A DNA stretch of 64,000 nt. Source: Pseudomonas putida. Lineage in GTDB: Bacteria; Pseudomonadota; Gammaproteobacteria; Pseudomonadales; Pseudomonadaceae. Location of the stretch: positions 1,860,001 through 1,924,000 of the forward strand of contig NZ_CP029693.1 of assembly GCF_003228315.1 (NCBI RefSeq), given 5' to 3'. The notes under the pieces are model-generated. The model was not told the DNA's origin. It worked only from the letters and a program-made list of their open reading frames with translations, and did not search any database. Each line of letters starts with the position of its first letter. Within the stretch, counting starts at the first letter, position 1. Shown piece after piece: positions 15,885-28,967 of the stretch. A program made the translations under genes and the position numbers.

Positions 15885-16216
15885 ACGTATTGACGGTTGG
15901 CGCCCGCGCCATCGAACTGGACAAGGACGGCTTCCTCGTCGAATTGAGCGACTGGTCCGCCGACGTCGCCAGTGCCCTGGCGGCCGCCGAAGACATCGAG
16001 TTGACCCCGGCCCACTGGGAAGTGCTCGAGCTGCTGCGCAGTTTCTACGCCGAATTCCAGCTATCACCGGCCACTCGCCCGCTGATCAAATACACCGCCT
16101 TGAAGCTCGGCCCTGAAAAGGGCAACAGCCTGCACCTGAACCAACTGTTCAAAGGCACCCCCGCCAAACTCGCCGCCAAGTTGGCGGGCCTGCCCAAACC
16201 GACGAATTGCCTATGA
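15881..16216 (+). CDS. tusE: Sulfur relay protein TusE (DsrC family)
   Basis: A 111-aa DsrC/TusE protein that accepts sulfur from TusD and hands it to MnmA. The catalytic penultimate cysteine is Cys110 in the C-terminal PTNCL tail. HWEVLELLRSFYAEF and SPATRPLIKY are family hallmarks. It is translationally coupled to tusB and to the following ybiB-like gene. Confidence 0.94.
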   Translation: MNVLTVGARAIELDKDGFLVELSDWSADVASALAAAEDIELTPAHWEVLELLRSFYAEFQLSPATRPLIKYTALKLGPEKGNSLHLNQLFKGTPAKLAAKLAGLPKPTNCL

Positions 16217-17214
16217 CCGACTACCCGGCACTGACCCTCGAAACGCCCGCTGAACACCCTTTCGCCCAGTTCGTACGGATCCTCGGCAAAGGCAAGCGCG
16301 GCGCCCGTGACCTGACCCGAGAAGAAGCCCACCAGGCCATGGGCATGGTGCTCGACGAACAGGTCGAGGAAACCCAGCTCGGCGCGTTCCTGATGCTGTT
16401 GCGCCATAAAGAAGAAAGCGCCGAGGAAATGGCCGGGTTCACCGAGGCCTTGCGTGAGCGCTTGCAGGCACCGGCATTGAAGGTCGATCTGGACTGGCCG
16501 ACCTATGCCGGCAAGAAGCGTCATCTACCGTGGTATCTGCTGGCGGCCAAGTGCCTGGCGCAGAACGGCGTGCGAATTTTCATGCACGGTGGCGGCGCGC
16601 ACACCGCAGGCCGGCTGTACAGCGAGCAGTTGCTCGAGACATTGCAGATCCCGCTGTGCCGTAACTGGCAGCAGGTGGACGCCGCACTGGATAACGGTGG
16701 CCTGGCCTTCATGCCGCTGGTGGACTGGGCACCGCAACTGCAGCGCATGATCGATTTGCGCAACACCCTGGGCCTGCGCTCGCCGATCCATTCCCTGGCG
16801 CGCATTCTCAATCCATTAAACGCCCGCTGCGGTCTGCAAAGCATTTTCCACCCCGGTTATCAGGCGGTACATCGCGAGGCCAGCGGCCTGCTCGGCGACA
16901 CGGCCATCGTGATCAAGGGCGATGGCGGCGAGATCGAGATCAACCCGGACGCCGACAGTCATCTGTACGGCACCACCGGCGGTGAAAGCTGGGATGAAGA
17001 ATGGCCGCAACTGTCGAGCCAGCGCCACGTGAAACCCGCTTCGCTGGAGATCGAACACCTGAAAGCCGTCTGGCGCGGCGATGTCGTCGACAGCTATCCG
17101 CAGATGGCGTTGATGTCGACCATGGCCCTCGCCTTGCGCGGCCTTGGCCAATCCCGCGAGCAGGCCTTTGAAACCGCACAGAAATACTGGGACGCTCGAG
17201 ACAAATCGATTTAA
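16213..17214 (+). CDS. YbiB/TrpD2-like glycosyltransferase-family protein
   Basis: 333 aa, homologous to anthranilate phosphoribosyltransferase (TrpD) in fold: an N-terminal helical domain (about 1-85) and a large alpha/beta domain with GVRIFMHGGGAHTAGR. The E. coli relative YbiB (TrpD2) is not a tryptophan enzyme and binds nucleic acids. It overlaps the tusE stop by ATGA. Coupling to a tRNA-thiolation relay suggests an RNA-related role, but that is inference. Confidence 0.82.
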   Translation: MTDYPALTLETPAEHPFAQFVRILGKGKRGARDLTREEAHQAMGMVLDEQVEETQLGAFLMLLRHKEESAEEMAGFTEALRERLQAPALKVDLDWPTYAGKKRHLPWYLLAAKCLAQNGVRIFMHGGGAHTAGRLYSEQLLETLQIPLCRNWQQVDAALDNGGLAFMPLVDWAPQLQRMIDLRNTLGLRSPIHSLARILNPLNARCGLQSIFHPGYQAVHREASGLLGDTAIVIKGDGGEIEINPDADSHLYGTTGGESWDEEWPQLSSQRHVKPASLEIEHLKAVWRGDVVDSYPQMALMSTMALALRGLGQSREQAFETAQKYWDARDKSI

Positions 17215-17304
17215 TCGATGATGACTCTTTAGTATTTGCGCTTTTTTATCGAACCTATGGGAATAGACTCTTCTCCAACGCTTATTGGTTGAGGAGTCTT
17301 GAAC

Positions 17305-18306
17305 ATGGGTTTGCTCGTTGAAGGTCAATGGCAGGACAAGTGGTACGAAAGCAGCAAAGACGGTGCGTTCCAGCGGGAACAGGCGCAGCGGCGCAACTGG
17401 GTCACCGCTGACGGCCAGCCTGGCCCGAGCGGTGTCGGTGGCTTTGCTGCCGAAGCCGGTCGCTATCACCTCTATGTGTCCCTGGCCTGTCCGTGGGCCC
17501 ATCGCACGCTGATCCTGCGCAAGCTCAAGGGGCTGGAAAGTCTGATCGATGTGTCGGTTGTCAGCTGGCTGATGCTGGAAAACGGCTGGACCTTCGACAA
17601 AACCCTGGGCTCTACCGGCGACAAGCTCGATCATTTTGACTTCATGCACCAGCGCTACACCGCCGATACGGCCAACTACACCGGCCGCGTGACCGTGCCG
17701 GTGCTGTGGGACAAGCAGCAGAAACGCATCGTCAGCAATGAATCGTCGGAAATCATCCGCATGTTCAACAGCGCCTTCGATGACTTGACCGGCAACGACC
17801 TGGACTTCTATCCGCAACCACTACGCGCCGAAATCGACGCGCTGAACGAACGGATCTATCCGGCGGTAAACAACGGCGTGTACCGCGCCGGATTTGCCAC
17901 GTCGCAGCAGGCTTACGAACAAGCCTTCGATGAGGTGTTTGCCGAACTGGATCATCTGGAAAGCGTGTTGGATGCCAATCGTTACCTGGCCGGCGAATAC
18001 CTGACCGAAGCGGACATCCGCCTGTTCACCACGTTGATTCGCTTTGACGCGGTGTATCACGGGCACTTCAAGTGCAACCTGCGACGGATTGCCGATTATC
18101 CGAACCTGTCGAACTGGCTGCGGGAGATGTATCAGTGGCCGGGGATTGCCGAGACCGTGGACTTCACCCACATCAAGAACCACTACTACGGCAGTCACAA
18201 GACCATCAACCCGACCGGTGTGGTGCCGAAAGGGCCGGAGCAGAATTTCACCGTGGCTCATGACCGGGCGCGGTTGAGTGGGAAAGGGGTTTGGCGCAGG
18301 GCTTGA
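17305..18306 (+). CDS. yqjG: Glutathionyl-hydroquinone reductase (Xi-class GST)
   Basis: A 333-aa cytoplasmic enzyme that reduces glutathionyl-hydroquinones, releasing glutathione. The catalytic Cys62 in SLACPWAHRTLI marks the Xi/ECM4 class rather than an ordinary GST. An N-terminal thioredoxin-like domain and a C-terminal helical domain are evident. ATG 17305 has GAGGAG at 17291-17296; the TTG at 17299 is too close to that site. It is probably monocistronic. Confidence 0.93.
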   Translation: MGLLVEGQWQDKWYESSKDGAFQREQAQRRNWVTADGQPGPSGVGGFAAEAGRYHLYVSLACPWAHRTLILRKLKGLESLIDVSVVSWLMLENGWTFDKTLGSTGDKLDHFDFMHQRYTADTANYTGRVTVPVLWDKQQKRIVSNESSEIIRMFNSAFDDLTGNDLDFYPQPLRAEIDALNERIYPAVNNGVYRAGFATSQQAYEQAFDEVFAELDHLESVLDANRYLAGEYLTEADIRLFTTLIRFDAVYHGHFKCNLRRIADYPNLSNWLREMYQWPGIAETVDFTHIKNHYYGSHKTINPTGVVPKGPEQNFTVAHDRARLSGKGVWRRA

Positions 18307-18330
18307 GATTTGCGCGGGCTTTGAGGGCCT

Positions 18331-18410
18331 CATCGCGAGCAAGCTATGCTCCCACAGAAGATTTGTGAACGACACGAAACTTATGTGGGAGCAAAGCTTG
18401 CTCGCGATGG
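18331..18410. repeat. Divergent REP pair, inverted arm order (80 nt)
   Basis: CATCGCGAGCAAGCTATGCT at the left and AGCAAAGCTTGCTCGCGATG at the right: a degenerate REP core (GAGCAAGC) with swapped arm order. It lies between convergent yqjG and cysG. Confidence 0.8.
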
Positions 18411-18424
18411 GGGTGATGCGGTTT

Positions 18425-19819
18425 CTAAACTTGCCCCTGAGCCCCTTCGAACCACGCCAGCTTCTCGCGCAGTTGCACCACTTCACCCACGATCACCAAT
18501 GTCGGCGCATGCACTTCATGCTCCGCCACCAGTTGTGGCAGATCCGCCAGGGTGCCGATAAACACCCGCTGATTGACGGTGGTGCCCTGCTGGATCAAGG
18601 CCGCTGGAGTATCTGAGCCGCGACCGTGCTTGATCAGCTGTTCACAGATGATCGGCAAGCCCACCAGGCCCATGTAGAACACCAGGGTTTGCGCCGGAGC
18701 CACCAGATCGGCCCACGGCAGATCGGTCGTTCCATCTTTGAGGTGACCGGTGACGAACCGCACCGACTGCGCGTAATCGCGGTGGGTCAGCGGAATCCCG
18801 GCGTACGCCGCGCAACCGCTGGCTGCGGTGATACCCGGGACCACCTGGAACGGGATGCCATGGGCCGCCAGTTCCTCGATCTCTTCCCCGCCACGCCCGA
18901 AGATGAACGGATCACCGCCCTTCAAGCGCACCACGCGCTTACCCGCCTTGGCCAGGTCCACCAGTTGCTGGTTGATCTGGTCCTGCGGCACGGCGTGATC
19001 GGCGCGGCGCTTGCCGACGTAGACGCGCTCGGCATCACGACGGCACAACTCCAGAATCGCCGGCGCCACCAGGCGGTCATACAGCACCACGTCAGCCTGC
19101 TGCATCAGGCGCAAGGCGCGGAAGGTCAGCAGGTCCGGGTCACCGGGACCGGCACCCACCAGATACACCTCGCCGGTGGCCACCGGAGCTTCGCCATCCA
19201 CTTTTGCCTGCAGCAGGCGCTCGGCTTCGGCGCCCTGCCCGGCCAGTTGCCGGTCGGCAATCGGGCCCTGGAATACGTCTTCCCAGAACGCCCGGCGCTG
19301 CTGGACATCCGGAAAGAGGTTCTTCACTTGATGGCGGAATCGTGCCGCCAGGCCGGCCAGTTGACCGTAGGTGGAAGGAATCCAGGTTTCGATCTTGGCG
19401 CGGATCAAGCGCGCCAGCACCGGCGCGTCACCACCGCTGGAAACAGCGATGATCAACGGCGAGCGGTCGACGATGGCCGGGAAGATCACGCTGCACAGGG
19501 CCGGCGCGTCCACCACGTTGACCGGCACGCAACGCCGATGGGCATCGGCGGAGACTTGTGCGTTCAAGGACTCGTCGTCGGTGGCGGCAATGATCAGCCC
19601 GCAACCGTCCAGATCGGTTTCGACATAGCCACGCGACAGGCACTCGCCACCACTGGCGGCTACCAGTTCGCGCAGTTGCTGTTCGATTTCAGGTGCGACC
19701 ACCCGCAGCAGCGCACCGGCGTCGGCCAGCAGGCGGGATTTGCGCAAGGCAATTTCCCCCCCACCGACGACCAACACACGACTGCCGCGCAGGTTGTGGA
19801 ACAGCGGCAGATATTTCAT
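18425..19819 (-). CDS. cysG: Siroheme synthase CysG (multifunctional)
   Basis: A 464-aa fusion. Residues 1-200 are the precorrin-2 dehydrogenase/ferrochelatase half (NAD loop [10 protein letters not shown]), and about 215-460 is the uroporphyrinogen-III methyltransferase half ([32 protein letters not shown]). It makes siroheme for sulfite and nitrite reductases. Its ATG directly abuts the serS stop codon, so it is the last gene of the ftsK-lolA-rarA-crcB-serS-cysG run. Confidence 0.96.
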   Translation of the reverse strand: MKYLPLFHNLRGSRVLVVGGGEIALRKSRLLADAGALLRVVAPEIEQQLRELVAASGGECLSRGYVETDLDGCGLIIAATDDESLNAQVSADAHRRCVPVNVVDAPALCSVIFPAIVDRSPLIIAVSSGGDAPVLARLIRAKIETWIPSTYGQLAGLAARFRHQVKNLFPDVQQRRAFWEDVFQGPIADRQLAGQGAEAERLLQAKVDGEAPVATGEVYLVGAGPGDPDLLTFRALRLMQQADVVLYDRLVAPAILELCRRDAERVYVGKRRADHAVPQDQINQQLVDLAKAGKRVVRLKGGDPFIFGRGGEEIEELAAHGIPFQVVPGITAASGCAAYAGIPLTHRDYAQSVRFVTGHLKDGTTDLPWADLVAPAQTLVFYMGLVGLPIICEQLIKHGRGSDTPAALIQQGTTVNQRVFIGTLADLPQLVAEHEVHAPTLVIVGEVVQLREKLAWFEGAQGQV

Positions 19820-21112
<1,293 letters not shown>

Positions 21113-21490
21113 TCAATATAGTTTGGTCAAGGACAGGCCGGCCCAGGTGGCGAGCAGCCCGCCGAATACGCTGATGGCCGCATAGCCCAGGGCCAGCGGC
21201 ACCTGCCCGCTTTCCAGCAGGCGCACCGTATCCAGTGAAAAGGATGAAAATGTCGTCAGCCCTCCGAGGAAGCCGACGATCAACCCGGCGCGTACCTCGA
21301 TCGGTACCTCCGGGCGAATCAAAAACAGGCCGTATAGAACGCCGATCAGCAAACAGCCCACGATATTAACGGCCAGCGTCGCGGTATAGAAGTGCCGCGG
21401 CCAATTAGCATTGATCCAGTTACCCGTGGCGAAGCGCAACAAGGTGCCGGCCATCCCGCCGACGGAAACCGCAATGATCAAGGGAACCAC
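21113..21490 (-). CDS. crcB: Fluoride exporter CrcB/FluC
   Basis: A 125-aa small membrane protein with four hydrophobic helices and signatures [19 protein letters not shown] and [13 protein letters not shown]. It forms dual-topology dimeric fluoride channels. The start is GTG 21490, overlapping the rarA stop by one base (TAGTG), with GGAGA upstream. No fluoride riboswitch is visible; the gene sits inside a housekeeping operon. Confidence 0.93.
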   Translation of the reverse strand: MVPLIIAVSVGGMAGTLLRFATGNWINANWPRHFYTATLAVNIVGCLLIGVLYGLFLIRPEVPIEVRAGLIVGFLGGLTTFSSFSLDTVRLLESGQVPLALGYAAISVFGGLLATWAGLSLTKLY

Positions 21491-22812
21491 TATTTTCTCC
21501 GCTGCCGGGGGCTTAGACGATCGAGTTGAGCGAGGTGGTTGAGCTTCTCGCCAATCTTCAGCTCAAGGCCACGGGGCACGGGCTGATAGAACGGGATCGG
21601 GTCGAGCTCTTCCGGGAAATAGTCTTCACCGGCGGCGTAGGCATCCGGCTCGTCGTGGGCGTAACGGTATTCGTCGCCGTAGCCCAGTTGCTTCATCAGC
21701 TTGGTCGGTGCGTTGCGCAGGTGCAACGGCACTTCCAGCGAACCGTGTTCGGCGGCGGCGCGCAGCGCGGTCTTGAAGCCCATGTACACCGCGTTGCTTT
21801 TTGGCGCGCAGGCCAGATAAGTAATGGCCTGGGCCACCGCCAGTTCACCTTCGGGACTGCCCAGGCGTTCCTGCACCTCCCACGCCGCCAGGCACAGGCT
21901 CAGGGCACGGGGATCGGCGTTGCCAATGTCTTCGCTGGCCATGCGCACCACGCGCCGGGCCAGATAGAGCGGGTCGCAGCCGCCATCGATCATCCGCGCA
22001 AACCAGTACAACGCACCGTCGGGGTTGGAGCCGCGCACCGATTTATGCAGTGCGGAAATCTGGTCGTAGAAGGCTTCGCCGCCCTTGTCGAACCGGCGAC
22101 GTGTGTCGCCCAGCAGGCTTTGCAGCAGGTCGACGCCGATCTCACCGTTGTCTTCGGCCAGGTCGGAAGCGTTTTCCAGCAGGTTGAGCAAACGCCGGCC
22201 ATCGCCATCGGCGGCCGACAGCAGCATCTGGAAGCCTTCATCGCTGAGGGTCAGCTTGCGTTTGCCCAAGCCCCGCTCTTCGGTCAGGGCGCGATGCACC
22301 AGCTTGCGCAGGGCTGTCTCGTCAAGGCTTTTGAGCACGTAGACGCGGGCGCGGGAGAGCAAGGCGTTGTTGAGTTCGAAGGAGGGGTTTTCCGTGGTCG
22401 CGCCGATGAAAATCAGCGTGCCGTCCTCGACATAGGGCAGGAACGCATCCTGCTGGGACTTGTTGAAGCGGTGCACTTCGTCGACGAACAGGATCGTGCG
22501 CCGACCGTACTGTGCGGCCTGCTGCTTGGCAATTTCCACCGCCTGACGGATTTCCTTGACCCCCGCCAGTACCGCCGAGACCGTTTCAAAGTGCGCGTCC
22601 GAGACCTCCGCCAGCAGCCGCGCCAGGGTGGTTTTGCCCACGCCGGGCGGGCCCCAGAAAATCATCGAATGCAGGGCACCCTGCTCCAGGGCTTCGCGCA
22701 AGGGCTTGCCGCGAGCGAGCACATGCTCCTGACCGACGTACTCGTCCAGGTTGGCCGCACGCAGGCGGGCGGCCAGGGGCTGGGAGATCGGGGCGCTGCG
22801 AAACAGGTCCAT
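21490..22812 (-). CDS. rarA: Replication-associated recombination protein A
   Basis: A 440-aa AAA+ ATPase acting at stalled replication forks, related to clamp-loader subunits. Walker A is [10 protein letters not shown] (Lys60) and Walker B is [13 protein letters not shown] 22812 gives the family N-terminus MDLFRSAP; an adjacent GTG at 22815 is possible. The gene order lolA-rarA-serS is conserved among gammaproteobacteria; crcB is an insertion into it here. Confidence 0.95.
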   Translation of the reverse strand: MDLFRSAPISQPLAARLRAANLDEYVGQEHVLARGKPLREALEQGALHSMIFWGPPGVGKTTLARLLAEVSDAHFETVSAVLAGVKEIRQAVEIAKQQAAQYGRRTILFVDEVHRFNKSQQDAFLPYVEDGTLIFIGATTENPSFELNNALLSRARVYVLKSLDETALRKLVHRALTEERGLGKRKLTLSDEGFQMLLSAADGDGRRLLNLLENASDLAEDNGEIGVDLLQSLLGDTRRRFDKGGEAFYDQISALHKSVRGSNPDGALYWFARMIDGGCDPLYLARRVVRMASEDIGNADPRALSLCLAAWEVQERLGSPEGELAVAQAITYLACAPKSNAVYMGFKTALRAAAEHGSLEVPLHLRNAPTKLMKQLGYGDEYRYAHDEPDAYAAGEDYFPEELDPIPFYQPVPRGLELKIGEKLNHLAQLDRLSPRQRRK

Positions 22813-22861
22813 CACTGCTGTTGAAACCTCACTGAGTCCTGATACCAATCAACACGATCCC

Positions 22862-22961
22862 TGTAGGAGCGAGCACGCTCGCGATGGTCGTCAACGATAA
22901 CGCTGGCAACCTGACACCCCGCGGCGCGCTCAGGTTAATCGCGAGCATGCTCGCTCCTACA
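22862..22961. repeat. REPIN, 100-nt class (loop inverted)
   Basis: Arms with two compensating changes (GAGCACGCTCGCG left, GAGCATGCTCGCT right) and the loop motif GTCGTCAACGATAACG next to the left arm. It sits between lolA and rarA within an otherwise tight operon. Confidence 0.93.
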
Positions 22962-22973
22962 GGGGGCTGCGTT

Positions 22974-23597
22974 TTATTCCTGGATTACGTCGGCACCTTT
23001 CGGAATGTCGAACTTGAACTTGGACGCCGGGATCGGCTCGTTGGCCTTCACGCCGGTGAACAGGATGTTGGTGCGCTGGCCGACGCTGTCGATCAGTTGC
23101 ATGTCATTGACCAGGCCGTTGCGGAACGACAGGCGCAGGCTGTCGAACAGGGTGTCCTTGGTTTTCGGCTTGAGGGTGAAGTCGATCACCCCGCCGGCTT
23201 CCTTGGCGCTGATGTCGAAGCTCTGGCTGATCTTGGACACGTCACCGGACAGCAACAGGGCCGGGGTCTGGGTCAGGCGCACGTCCAGCTTCTTGATGGT
23301 CGCCTGCTCCAGGTCCGGGTCCCACAGGGTGACCTTGGCGCCATCGGACACGACCAATTGCTCTTGCGGTGCGTCGGTGTGCCAGTAGAACAGGCCTGGG
23401 CGCTGCAACGACATCTGGCCGGCGGTTTCCTGCAACTGGGTGCCGGTGCCGTCGAGGGTCAGCTGGGAGAAACGTGCGCTCAGGGTCTGGGATTTTTCCA
23501 GCAGTTGAGTCAGGCGCGCCACGTCCTTGTCATCGGCGTGGGCCGACAGGGTGGTCAAAGCCAGTACCGGCAGCAACAGCATGCGGATAAGACGCAT
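22974..23597 (-). CDS. lolA: Outer-membrane lipoprotein carrier protein LolA
   Basis: A 207-aa periplasmic chaperone that ferries lipoproteins from LolCDE to LolB. The signal peptide is [21 protein letters not shown]. The family features [23 protein letters not shown] and LVVSDG are present. ATG 23597 is preferred to 23609 because AGGA lies 5 nt upstream of it. It follows ftsK by 66 nt. Confidence 0.95.
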   Translation of the reverse strand: MRLIRMLLLPVLALTTLSAHADDKDVARLTQLLEKSQTLSARFSQLTLDGTGTQLQETAGQMSLQRPGLFYWHTDAPQEQLVVSDGAKVTLWDPDLEQATIKKLDVRLTQTPALLLSGDVSKISQSFDISAKEAGGVIDFTLKPKTKDTLFDSLRLSFRNGLVNDMQLIDSVGQRTNILFTGVKANEPIPASKFKFDIPKGADVIQE

Positions 23598-23663
23598 GGG
23601 AGTCCTCATAACATTCGTGGGAGTGCGGGCGGCGCCCGGAGGCGCCACCCTTTCAAAATTCGA

Positions 23664-26072
23664 TCAGTCGCGCACCGGGCCGGGGGCCAGGACTTCACGC
23701 GAACCGTTGGTGTTCATGGCCGTCACGACCCCTGCCATTTCCATGGCTTCGATCATGCGCGCGGCACGGTTGTAACCGATCTTCAGCTTGCGCTGAACCG
23801 CGGAAATGGAAGCGCGGCGGCTTTCCAGAACGAACTGCACGGCTTCGTCATACAGCGCGTCAGCCTCGGGATCGTCACCGTCGCCACCACCGCTGCTGCC
23901 TTCAAAGCCGCTGCCGGCCTCTTCGACACCGTTGAGGATGTCGTCGTTGTACTCCGGCGCCCCGCGCAACTTCCAGGCTTCCACCACCCGGTGCACTTCA
24001 TCGTCGGAAACGAAAGCGCCGTGAACCCGGATCGGCAGGCTGGTGCCCGGCGGCATGTACAGCATGTCACCGTGACCCAGCAGTTGTTCGGCGCCGCCCT
24101 GGTCGATAATGGTCCGCGAGTCGATCTTGCTCGATACCTGGAACGCCATGCGGGTCGGGATGTTGGCCTTGATCAGGCCGGTGATCACATCCACCGACGG
24201 ACGCTGGGTGGCGAGAATCAGGTGGATACCCGCCGCACGCGCCTTCTGGGCGATACGGGCGATCAGCTCTTCAACCTTCTTGCCGACGATCATCATCATG
24301 TCGGCGAATTCGTCGACGACCACGACAATGGTCGGCAGCTTCTGCAACAGCGGCGCTTCGTCGTGGATGCTTTCGCGCTTGTACAGCGGATCGCTCAACG
24401 GCTCGCCGGCGTCAATGGCTTCCTTGACCTTGGCGTTGAAGCCCGACAGGTTTCGCACACCCATCTTCGCCATCAGTTTGTAGCGTCGTTCCATTTCGGC
24501 AACGCTCCAGCGCAGGGCGTTGGCCGCGTCTTTCATATCAGTGACCACAGGGCACAGCAGGTGTGGAATGCCTTCGTAGATCGACAGCTCCAGCATTTTC
24601 GGGTCGATCATGATCAGCTTGGCGTCATCCGGGCCGGACTTGAACAAGATCGACAGGATCATCGCGTTCACGCCCACCGACTTACCGGAACCGGTGGTAC
24701 CGGCCACCAGCAGGTGAGGCATTTTTGCAAGGTCGGTGATGACCGGCTTGCCGCCAATGTCGTGGCCCAGGGCCAGGGTGACCGGTGACTTGAAGTTGTC
24801 GTATTCCGGCGTCGACAGCACCTCGGAGAAGCGCACGATCTGCCGGTCTTCGTTGGGAATCTCGATACCGACGGTGGTCTTGCCCGGAATCACTTCCACC
24901 ACCCGCACGCTGGTCACGGCCAGGGAACGCGCCAGGTCCTTGGCCAGGTTGGCGATGCGGCTGACCTTGACCCCGGCTGCCGGCTGGATTTCGTAACGGG
25001 TAATCACCGGACCCGGGTGGATCGAATCCACGGTGACTTCGACGCCGAATTCCTTGAGCTTGATTTCAAGCAAGTGGCCGACCGCAGCCAGGGATTCAGG
25101 CGAGTAATTGAGTTGTTTCTTTTCCGCAGGGTCGAGAATCGAGATCGGCGGCAAGGTGCCTTCCACGGCACTGTCGACGAACAACGGCGCCTGTTTCTCT
25201 TTCTCCACGCGCTTGCTCGGCGCTGGCGGCTTGATCGGTGCCGGGGCAATCACCGGCGGCACCTGCTTCTCGCGCTCGGACATGTGCTTGCTCAGGGCCT
25301 GCTCACGCTCGATCAGGCGCTCCTTGACCTTGGCCTGCTCACGCTTGTCGGGGACGGCCGGCGCGACCACGTCGTGCACGCGATCGTCGACTTCACGCAA
25401 TTGCGCAACCAGTTGCTTGCGCTCGGTACGGGCCGCCCACCAGCGATTGGCGGCGCCCTGGAACAGTTCGAACAGGTCGAGGGTGATCTTGCCGGTGACG
25501 TCCATCACCTTGAACCATGACAGGTCGGTGAACACCGTCAGGCCGAACAGGAACAGGGCGATGAACAGCAGCGTGCTGCCCTGGATGTTCAGGGCGTTCC
25601 GGGCCAGATCGCCGAGACTTTCGCCCAGCGCACCGCCAGCGCCGGCGGGCAAGCCGGTCGCGGCATGGAAATGGATATGCGCCAGGGCGGCGCCGGACAG
25701 CACCAGAAAGACCAGGCCGATCAGGCGCCAGGAGAACAGCCAGCCGCTCCACTGCCACGGCTCGTGGCGCTGACGGAAGATCTGATAGGCCTTGATCGCC
25801 AGCAACAACGGGAAGATGTAAGCGAAGTAACCCAGCACCATGAACAGGATGTCGGCACTGTAGGAGCCCGCCGGCCCGCCGAAATTCTGCACGTCATCGA
25901 TCTTGCTGTTGTGGCTCCAGCCCGGATCATCCTTGCCATAGGTCAGCAAGGCCATCATCAGGAACAGGCACAACGCACCGATGGCGATCAATGCACCTTC
26001 CTTGAGGCGGTAGTGCAATTGCTGGCGCCAGAGCGGAACGACTGTCTTGGGTGCTTCGGTGGATTTCTTCAA
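23664..26072 (-). CDS. ftsK: DNA translocase FtsK
   Basis: A 802-aa septal DNA pump that clears the terminus region and activates XerCD recombination. An N-terminal membrane domain (about four helices in residues 25-185) is followed by a fairly short charged linker. The motor domain has Walker [15 protein letters not shown] (Lys464), and a C-terminal gamma winged-helix domain reads DNA orientation motifs. The start is TTG 26072: no in-frame ATG or GTG lies upstream, and [19 protein letters not shown] is the usual Pseudomonas N-terminus. It is the first gene of the ftsK-lolA-rarA-crcB-serS-cysG run. Confidence 0.96.
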   Translation of the reverse strand: MKKSTEAPKTVVPLWRQQLHYRLKEGALIAIGALCLFLMMALLTYGKDDPGWSHNSKIDDVQNFGGPAGSYSADILFMVLGYFAYIFPLLLAIKAYQIFRQRHEPWQWSGWLFSWRLIGLVFLVLSGAALAHIHFHAATGLPAGAGGALGESLGDLARNALNIQGSTLLFIALFLFGLTVFTDLSWFKVMDVTGKITLDLFELFQGAANRWWAARTERKQLVAQLREVDDRVHDVVAPAVPDKREQAKVKERLIEREQALSKHMSEREKQVPPVIAPAPIKPPAPSKRVEKEKQAPLFVDSAVEGTLPPISILDPAEKKQLNYSPESLAAVGHLLEIKLKEFGVEVTVDSIHPGPVITRYEIQPAAGVKVSRIANLAKDLARSLAVTSVRVVEVIPGKTTVGIEIPNEDRQIVRFSEVLSTPEYDNFKSPVTLALGHDIGGKPVITDLAKMPHLLVAGTTGSGKSVGVNAMILSILFKSGPDDAKLIMIDPKMLELSIYEGIPHLLCPVVTDMKDAANALRWSVAEMERRYKLMAKMGVRNLSGFNAKVKEAIDAGEPLSDPLYKRESIHDEAPLLQKLPTIVVVVDEFADMMMIVGKKVEELIARIAQKARAAGIHLILATQRPSVDVITGLIKANIPTRMAFQVSSKIDSRTIIDQGGAEQLLGHGDMLYMPPGTSLPIRVHGAFVSDDEVHRVVEAWKLRGAPEYNDDILNGVEEAGSGFEGSSGGGDGDDPEADALYDEAVQFVLESRRASISAVQRKLKIGYNRAARMIEAMEMAGVVTAMNTNGSREVLAPGPVRD

Positions 26073-26235
26073 AACGCTTCTATTCCTGCGCCAATGGCGC
26101 GTCCATCTGATGATTGTCTAAAAACTGCCCAATCCAGGCAGGTAAAAAAGTGAACACGCTCAACCGGGACTACTTTTAACACTGCGCCCCTGCATTTATA
26201 AACACGAAGCGCAACGCTACTCTTGTTTCGAGCAT

Positions 26236-26250
26236 TGTTTCAAACACTGT
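26236..26250. promoter_or_regulatory. Twin site 1 between ftsK and trxB
   Basis: TGTTTCAAACACTGT; the first 11 bases form a palindrome (TGTTT-C-AAACA). It is repeated 54 bp downstream with a single C-to-G change. It is an operator candidate by form and spacing only. Confidence 0.5.
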
Positions 26251-26289
26251 TACAACCGCGCATTGTACGGGTTTGTTCGTCCGATGCCA

Positions 26290-26304
26290 TGTTTGAAACA
26301 CTGT
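26290..26304. promoter_or_regulatory. Twin site 2 between ftsK and trxB
   Basis: TGTTTGAAACACTGT, 14 of 15 identical to site 1 and again an 11-bp palindrome. It lies 85 bp before the trxB start codon. The 54-bp centre spacing is close to five helical turns, so one protein pair could bind both on the same DNA face. Confidence 0.5.
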
Positions 26305-26379
26305 ATGCAGCATAGTCAAAAGCCCATTACATGCGGCTCAATTTGAGCACGCATTTTCTTTTGTGACAAAGGCTTATGA

Positions 26380-27348
<969 letters not shown>

Positions 27349-27358
27349 CGGCACACTG

Positions 27359-27381
27359 GTGGCGGGCTTCGAGCCCGCCAC
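27359..27381 (+). terminator. Hairpin between trxB and aat (no U tract)
   Basis: GTGGCGGGC, loop TTCGA, GCCCGCCAC: a perfect 9-bp stem 11 nt after the trxB stop. It has no T run, so it more likely stabilises the trxB 3' end or attenuates weakly than terminates fully. Confidence 0.5.
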
Positions 27382-27410
27382 TCCCCTCCCCTTCTGCAAG
27401 CCCGGACGCC

Positions 27411-28091
27411 ATGCTGACTTGGTTACAACGCAACTCCCTGACTTTCCCGCCGCTGGAAAAGGCCATGCGCGACCCCAATGGCTTGCTCGCCGCTGGCGGT
27501 GACCTGTCTGCCGACCGGTTGATTCAGGCTTACCGCCACGGCTGCTTCCCATGGTTTTCCGAAGGCCAGCCGATTCTGTGGTGGTCGCCAGATCCGCGCA
27601 CCGTCTTGTTTCCAGACGAACTGCACGCGTCCCGCAGCCTTAGCAAATTATTGCGCCAACAACGCTTCCAAGTGACCTTCGACCGGGATTTCGCCGCCGT
27701 CATCCACGCCTGCGCCGAGCCACGGGAATACGCCGACGGCACCTGGATTACCGGCGCCATGCAGGACGCCTACCTGCAATTGCACAAGCGCGGTTATGCG
27801 CATTCGGTGGAGGTCTGGGACAAGGGTGTGCTCGTTGGAGGACTGTATGGCTTGGCAATGGGCCAGCTATTTTTCGGTGAATCCATGTTCAGCCGAGCCG
27901 ACAATGCCTCAAAATATGGCTTTGCAACACTGGTGCGACACCTCAAGGAATCGGGCTTTGTGCTGATAGATTGCCAGATGCCGACCGATCATCTGCACAG
28001 CCTGGGCGCCAGGGCAATTCCCCGAAGCGCGTTCGCCGGCTACCTGTCGCAGTATCTAGACAAGCCCAATCGCGCAACCTGGGTTTGCTGA
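27411..28091 (+). CDS. aat: Leucyl/phenylalanyl-tRNA--protein transferase
   Basis: A 226-aa enzyme that adds Leu or Phe from tRNA to proteins with N-terminal Lys or Arg, creating an N-degron. Family features are [22 protein letters not shown] and [18 protein letters not shown] 27411 gives the usual MLTWLQR N-terminus. It works with Bpt (next gene) and with ClpS and ClpA (29.3-32.0 kb), so nearly the whole N-degron pathway is clustered. Confidence 0.95.
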   Translation: MLTWLQRNSLTFPPLEKAMRDPNGLLAAGGDLSADRLIQAYRHGCFPWFSEGQPILWWSPDPRTVLFPDELHASRSLSKLLRQQRFQVTFDRDFAAVIHACAEPREYADGTWITGAMQDAYLQLHKRGYAHSVEVWDKGVLVGGLYGLAMGQLFFGESMFSRADNASKYGFATLVRHLKESGFVLIDCQMPTDHLHSLGARAIPRSAFAGYLSQYLDKPNRATWVC

Positions 28092-28147
28092 GCGACTTTT
28101 CCCAGCGTGGCTTACAATTAATCAAAAGCTTATCCCGAGGGTTGATC

Positions 28148-28855
28148 ATGACCGAGTTGGCGCGTTTGAAGTTTTATGCCACTCAACCCCACTCTTGCAG
28201 CTATCTGCCTGAAGAGCAGGCCACGACCCTGTTCCTCGACCCTAGCCAGCCCATGGATGTGCATGTCTATGCAGATCTGTCGGAAATGGGTTTTCGTCGC
28301 AGTGGCGACCATCTGTATCGACCTCATTGCCAGAACTGCAATGCGTGCGTACCGGCGCGCATCCCCGTGGCGCAATTCACCCCCAACCGCCAGCAGAAAC
28401 GCATTTTCAAGCGCAACGCCGACCTGCAGGTGCGCCCCGCCCGGCCAGGTTTCAGTGAAGAGTACTTCGACCTTTACCAGCGCTACATCGAGCAGCGGCA
28501 CGCCGACGGCGACATGTACCCGCCCAGTCGCGATCAGTTTTCGACGTTCCTGGTCCGCGACCTGCCGTTTTCACGCTTCTACGAATTCCGCCTCGATGGC
28601 CGGCTGGTAGCGATTGCTGTCACCGACCTTCTGCCGAACGGCCTGTCGGCGGTCTACACCTTCTATGAACCGGATGAAGAGCGCCGCAGCCTGGGGCGGT
28701 TCGCCATCCTCTGGCAGATTGCCGAGGCCCGCCGCCTGGGCCTGGAAGCGGTGTATCTGGGCTACTGGATCAAAAACTGCAAAAAAATGAGCTACAAGAC
28801 CCAATATCGCCCCATCGAGCTGCTGGTAAACCAGCGCTGGGTCGTCCTGAACTAG
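28148..28855 (+). CDS. bpt: Aspartate/glutamate leucyltransferase Bpt
   Basis: 235 aa, related to eukaryotic arginyltransferases. Bpt attaches Leu to N-terminal Asp or Glu, which ClpS then recognises. The N-terminal cysteine-containing segment [17 protein letters not shown] and the C-terminal [16 protein letters not shown] are characteristic. ATG 28148, 56 nt after aat. E. coli lacks Bpt, so this cluster covers a wider substrate range. Confidence 0.95.
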   Translation: MTELARLKFYATQPHSCSYLPEEQATTLFLDPSQPMDVHVYADLSEMGFRRSGDHLYRPHCQNCNACVPARIPVAQFTPNRQQKRIFKRNADLQVRPARPGFSEEYFDLYQRYIEQRHADGDMYPPSRDQFSTFLVRDLPFSRFYEFRLDGRLVAIAVTDLLPNGLSAVYTFYEPDEERRSLGRFAILWQIAEARRLGLEAVYLGYWIKNCKKMSYKTQYRPIELLVNQRWVVLN

Positions 28856-28967
28856 CACAACCCCTTAAACCCCTTGGCTTGCCCCCCACTTTTCGGGCAC
28901 AATGCACGCCGCTTTTGCCTGGCGCAGTTGCACCGGGCCATTCACTGGACACCGAGGGCTTTACTGC

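Noticed and set aside
27359..27381. Hairpin after trxB as a strong terminator
   Set aside because: The stem is strong but there is no U tract, and aat has no visible promoter, so it is listed only as a weak element.
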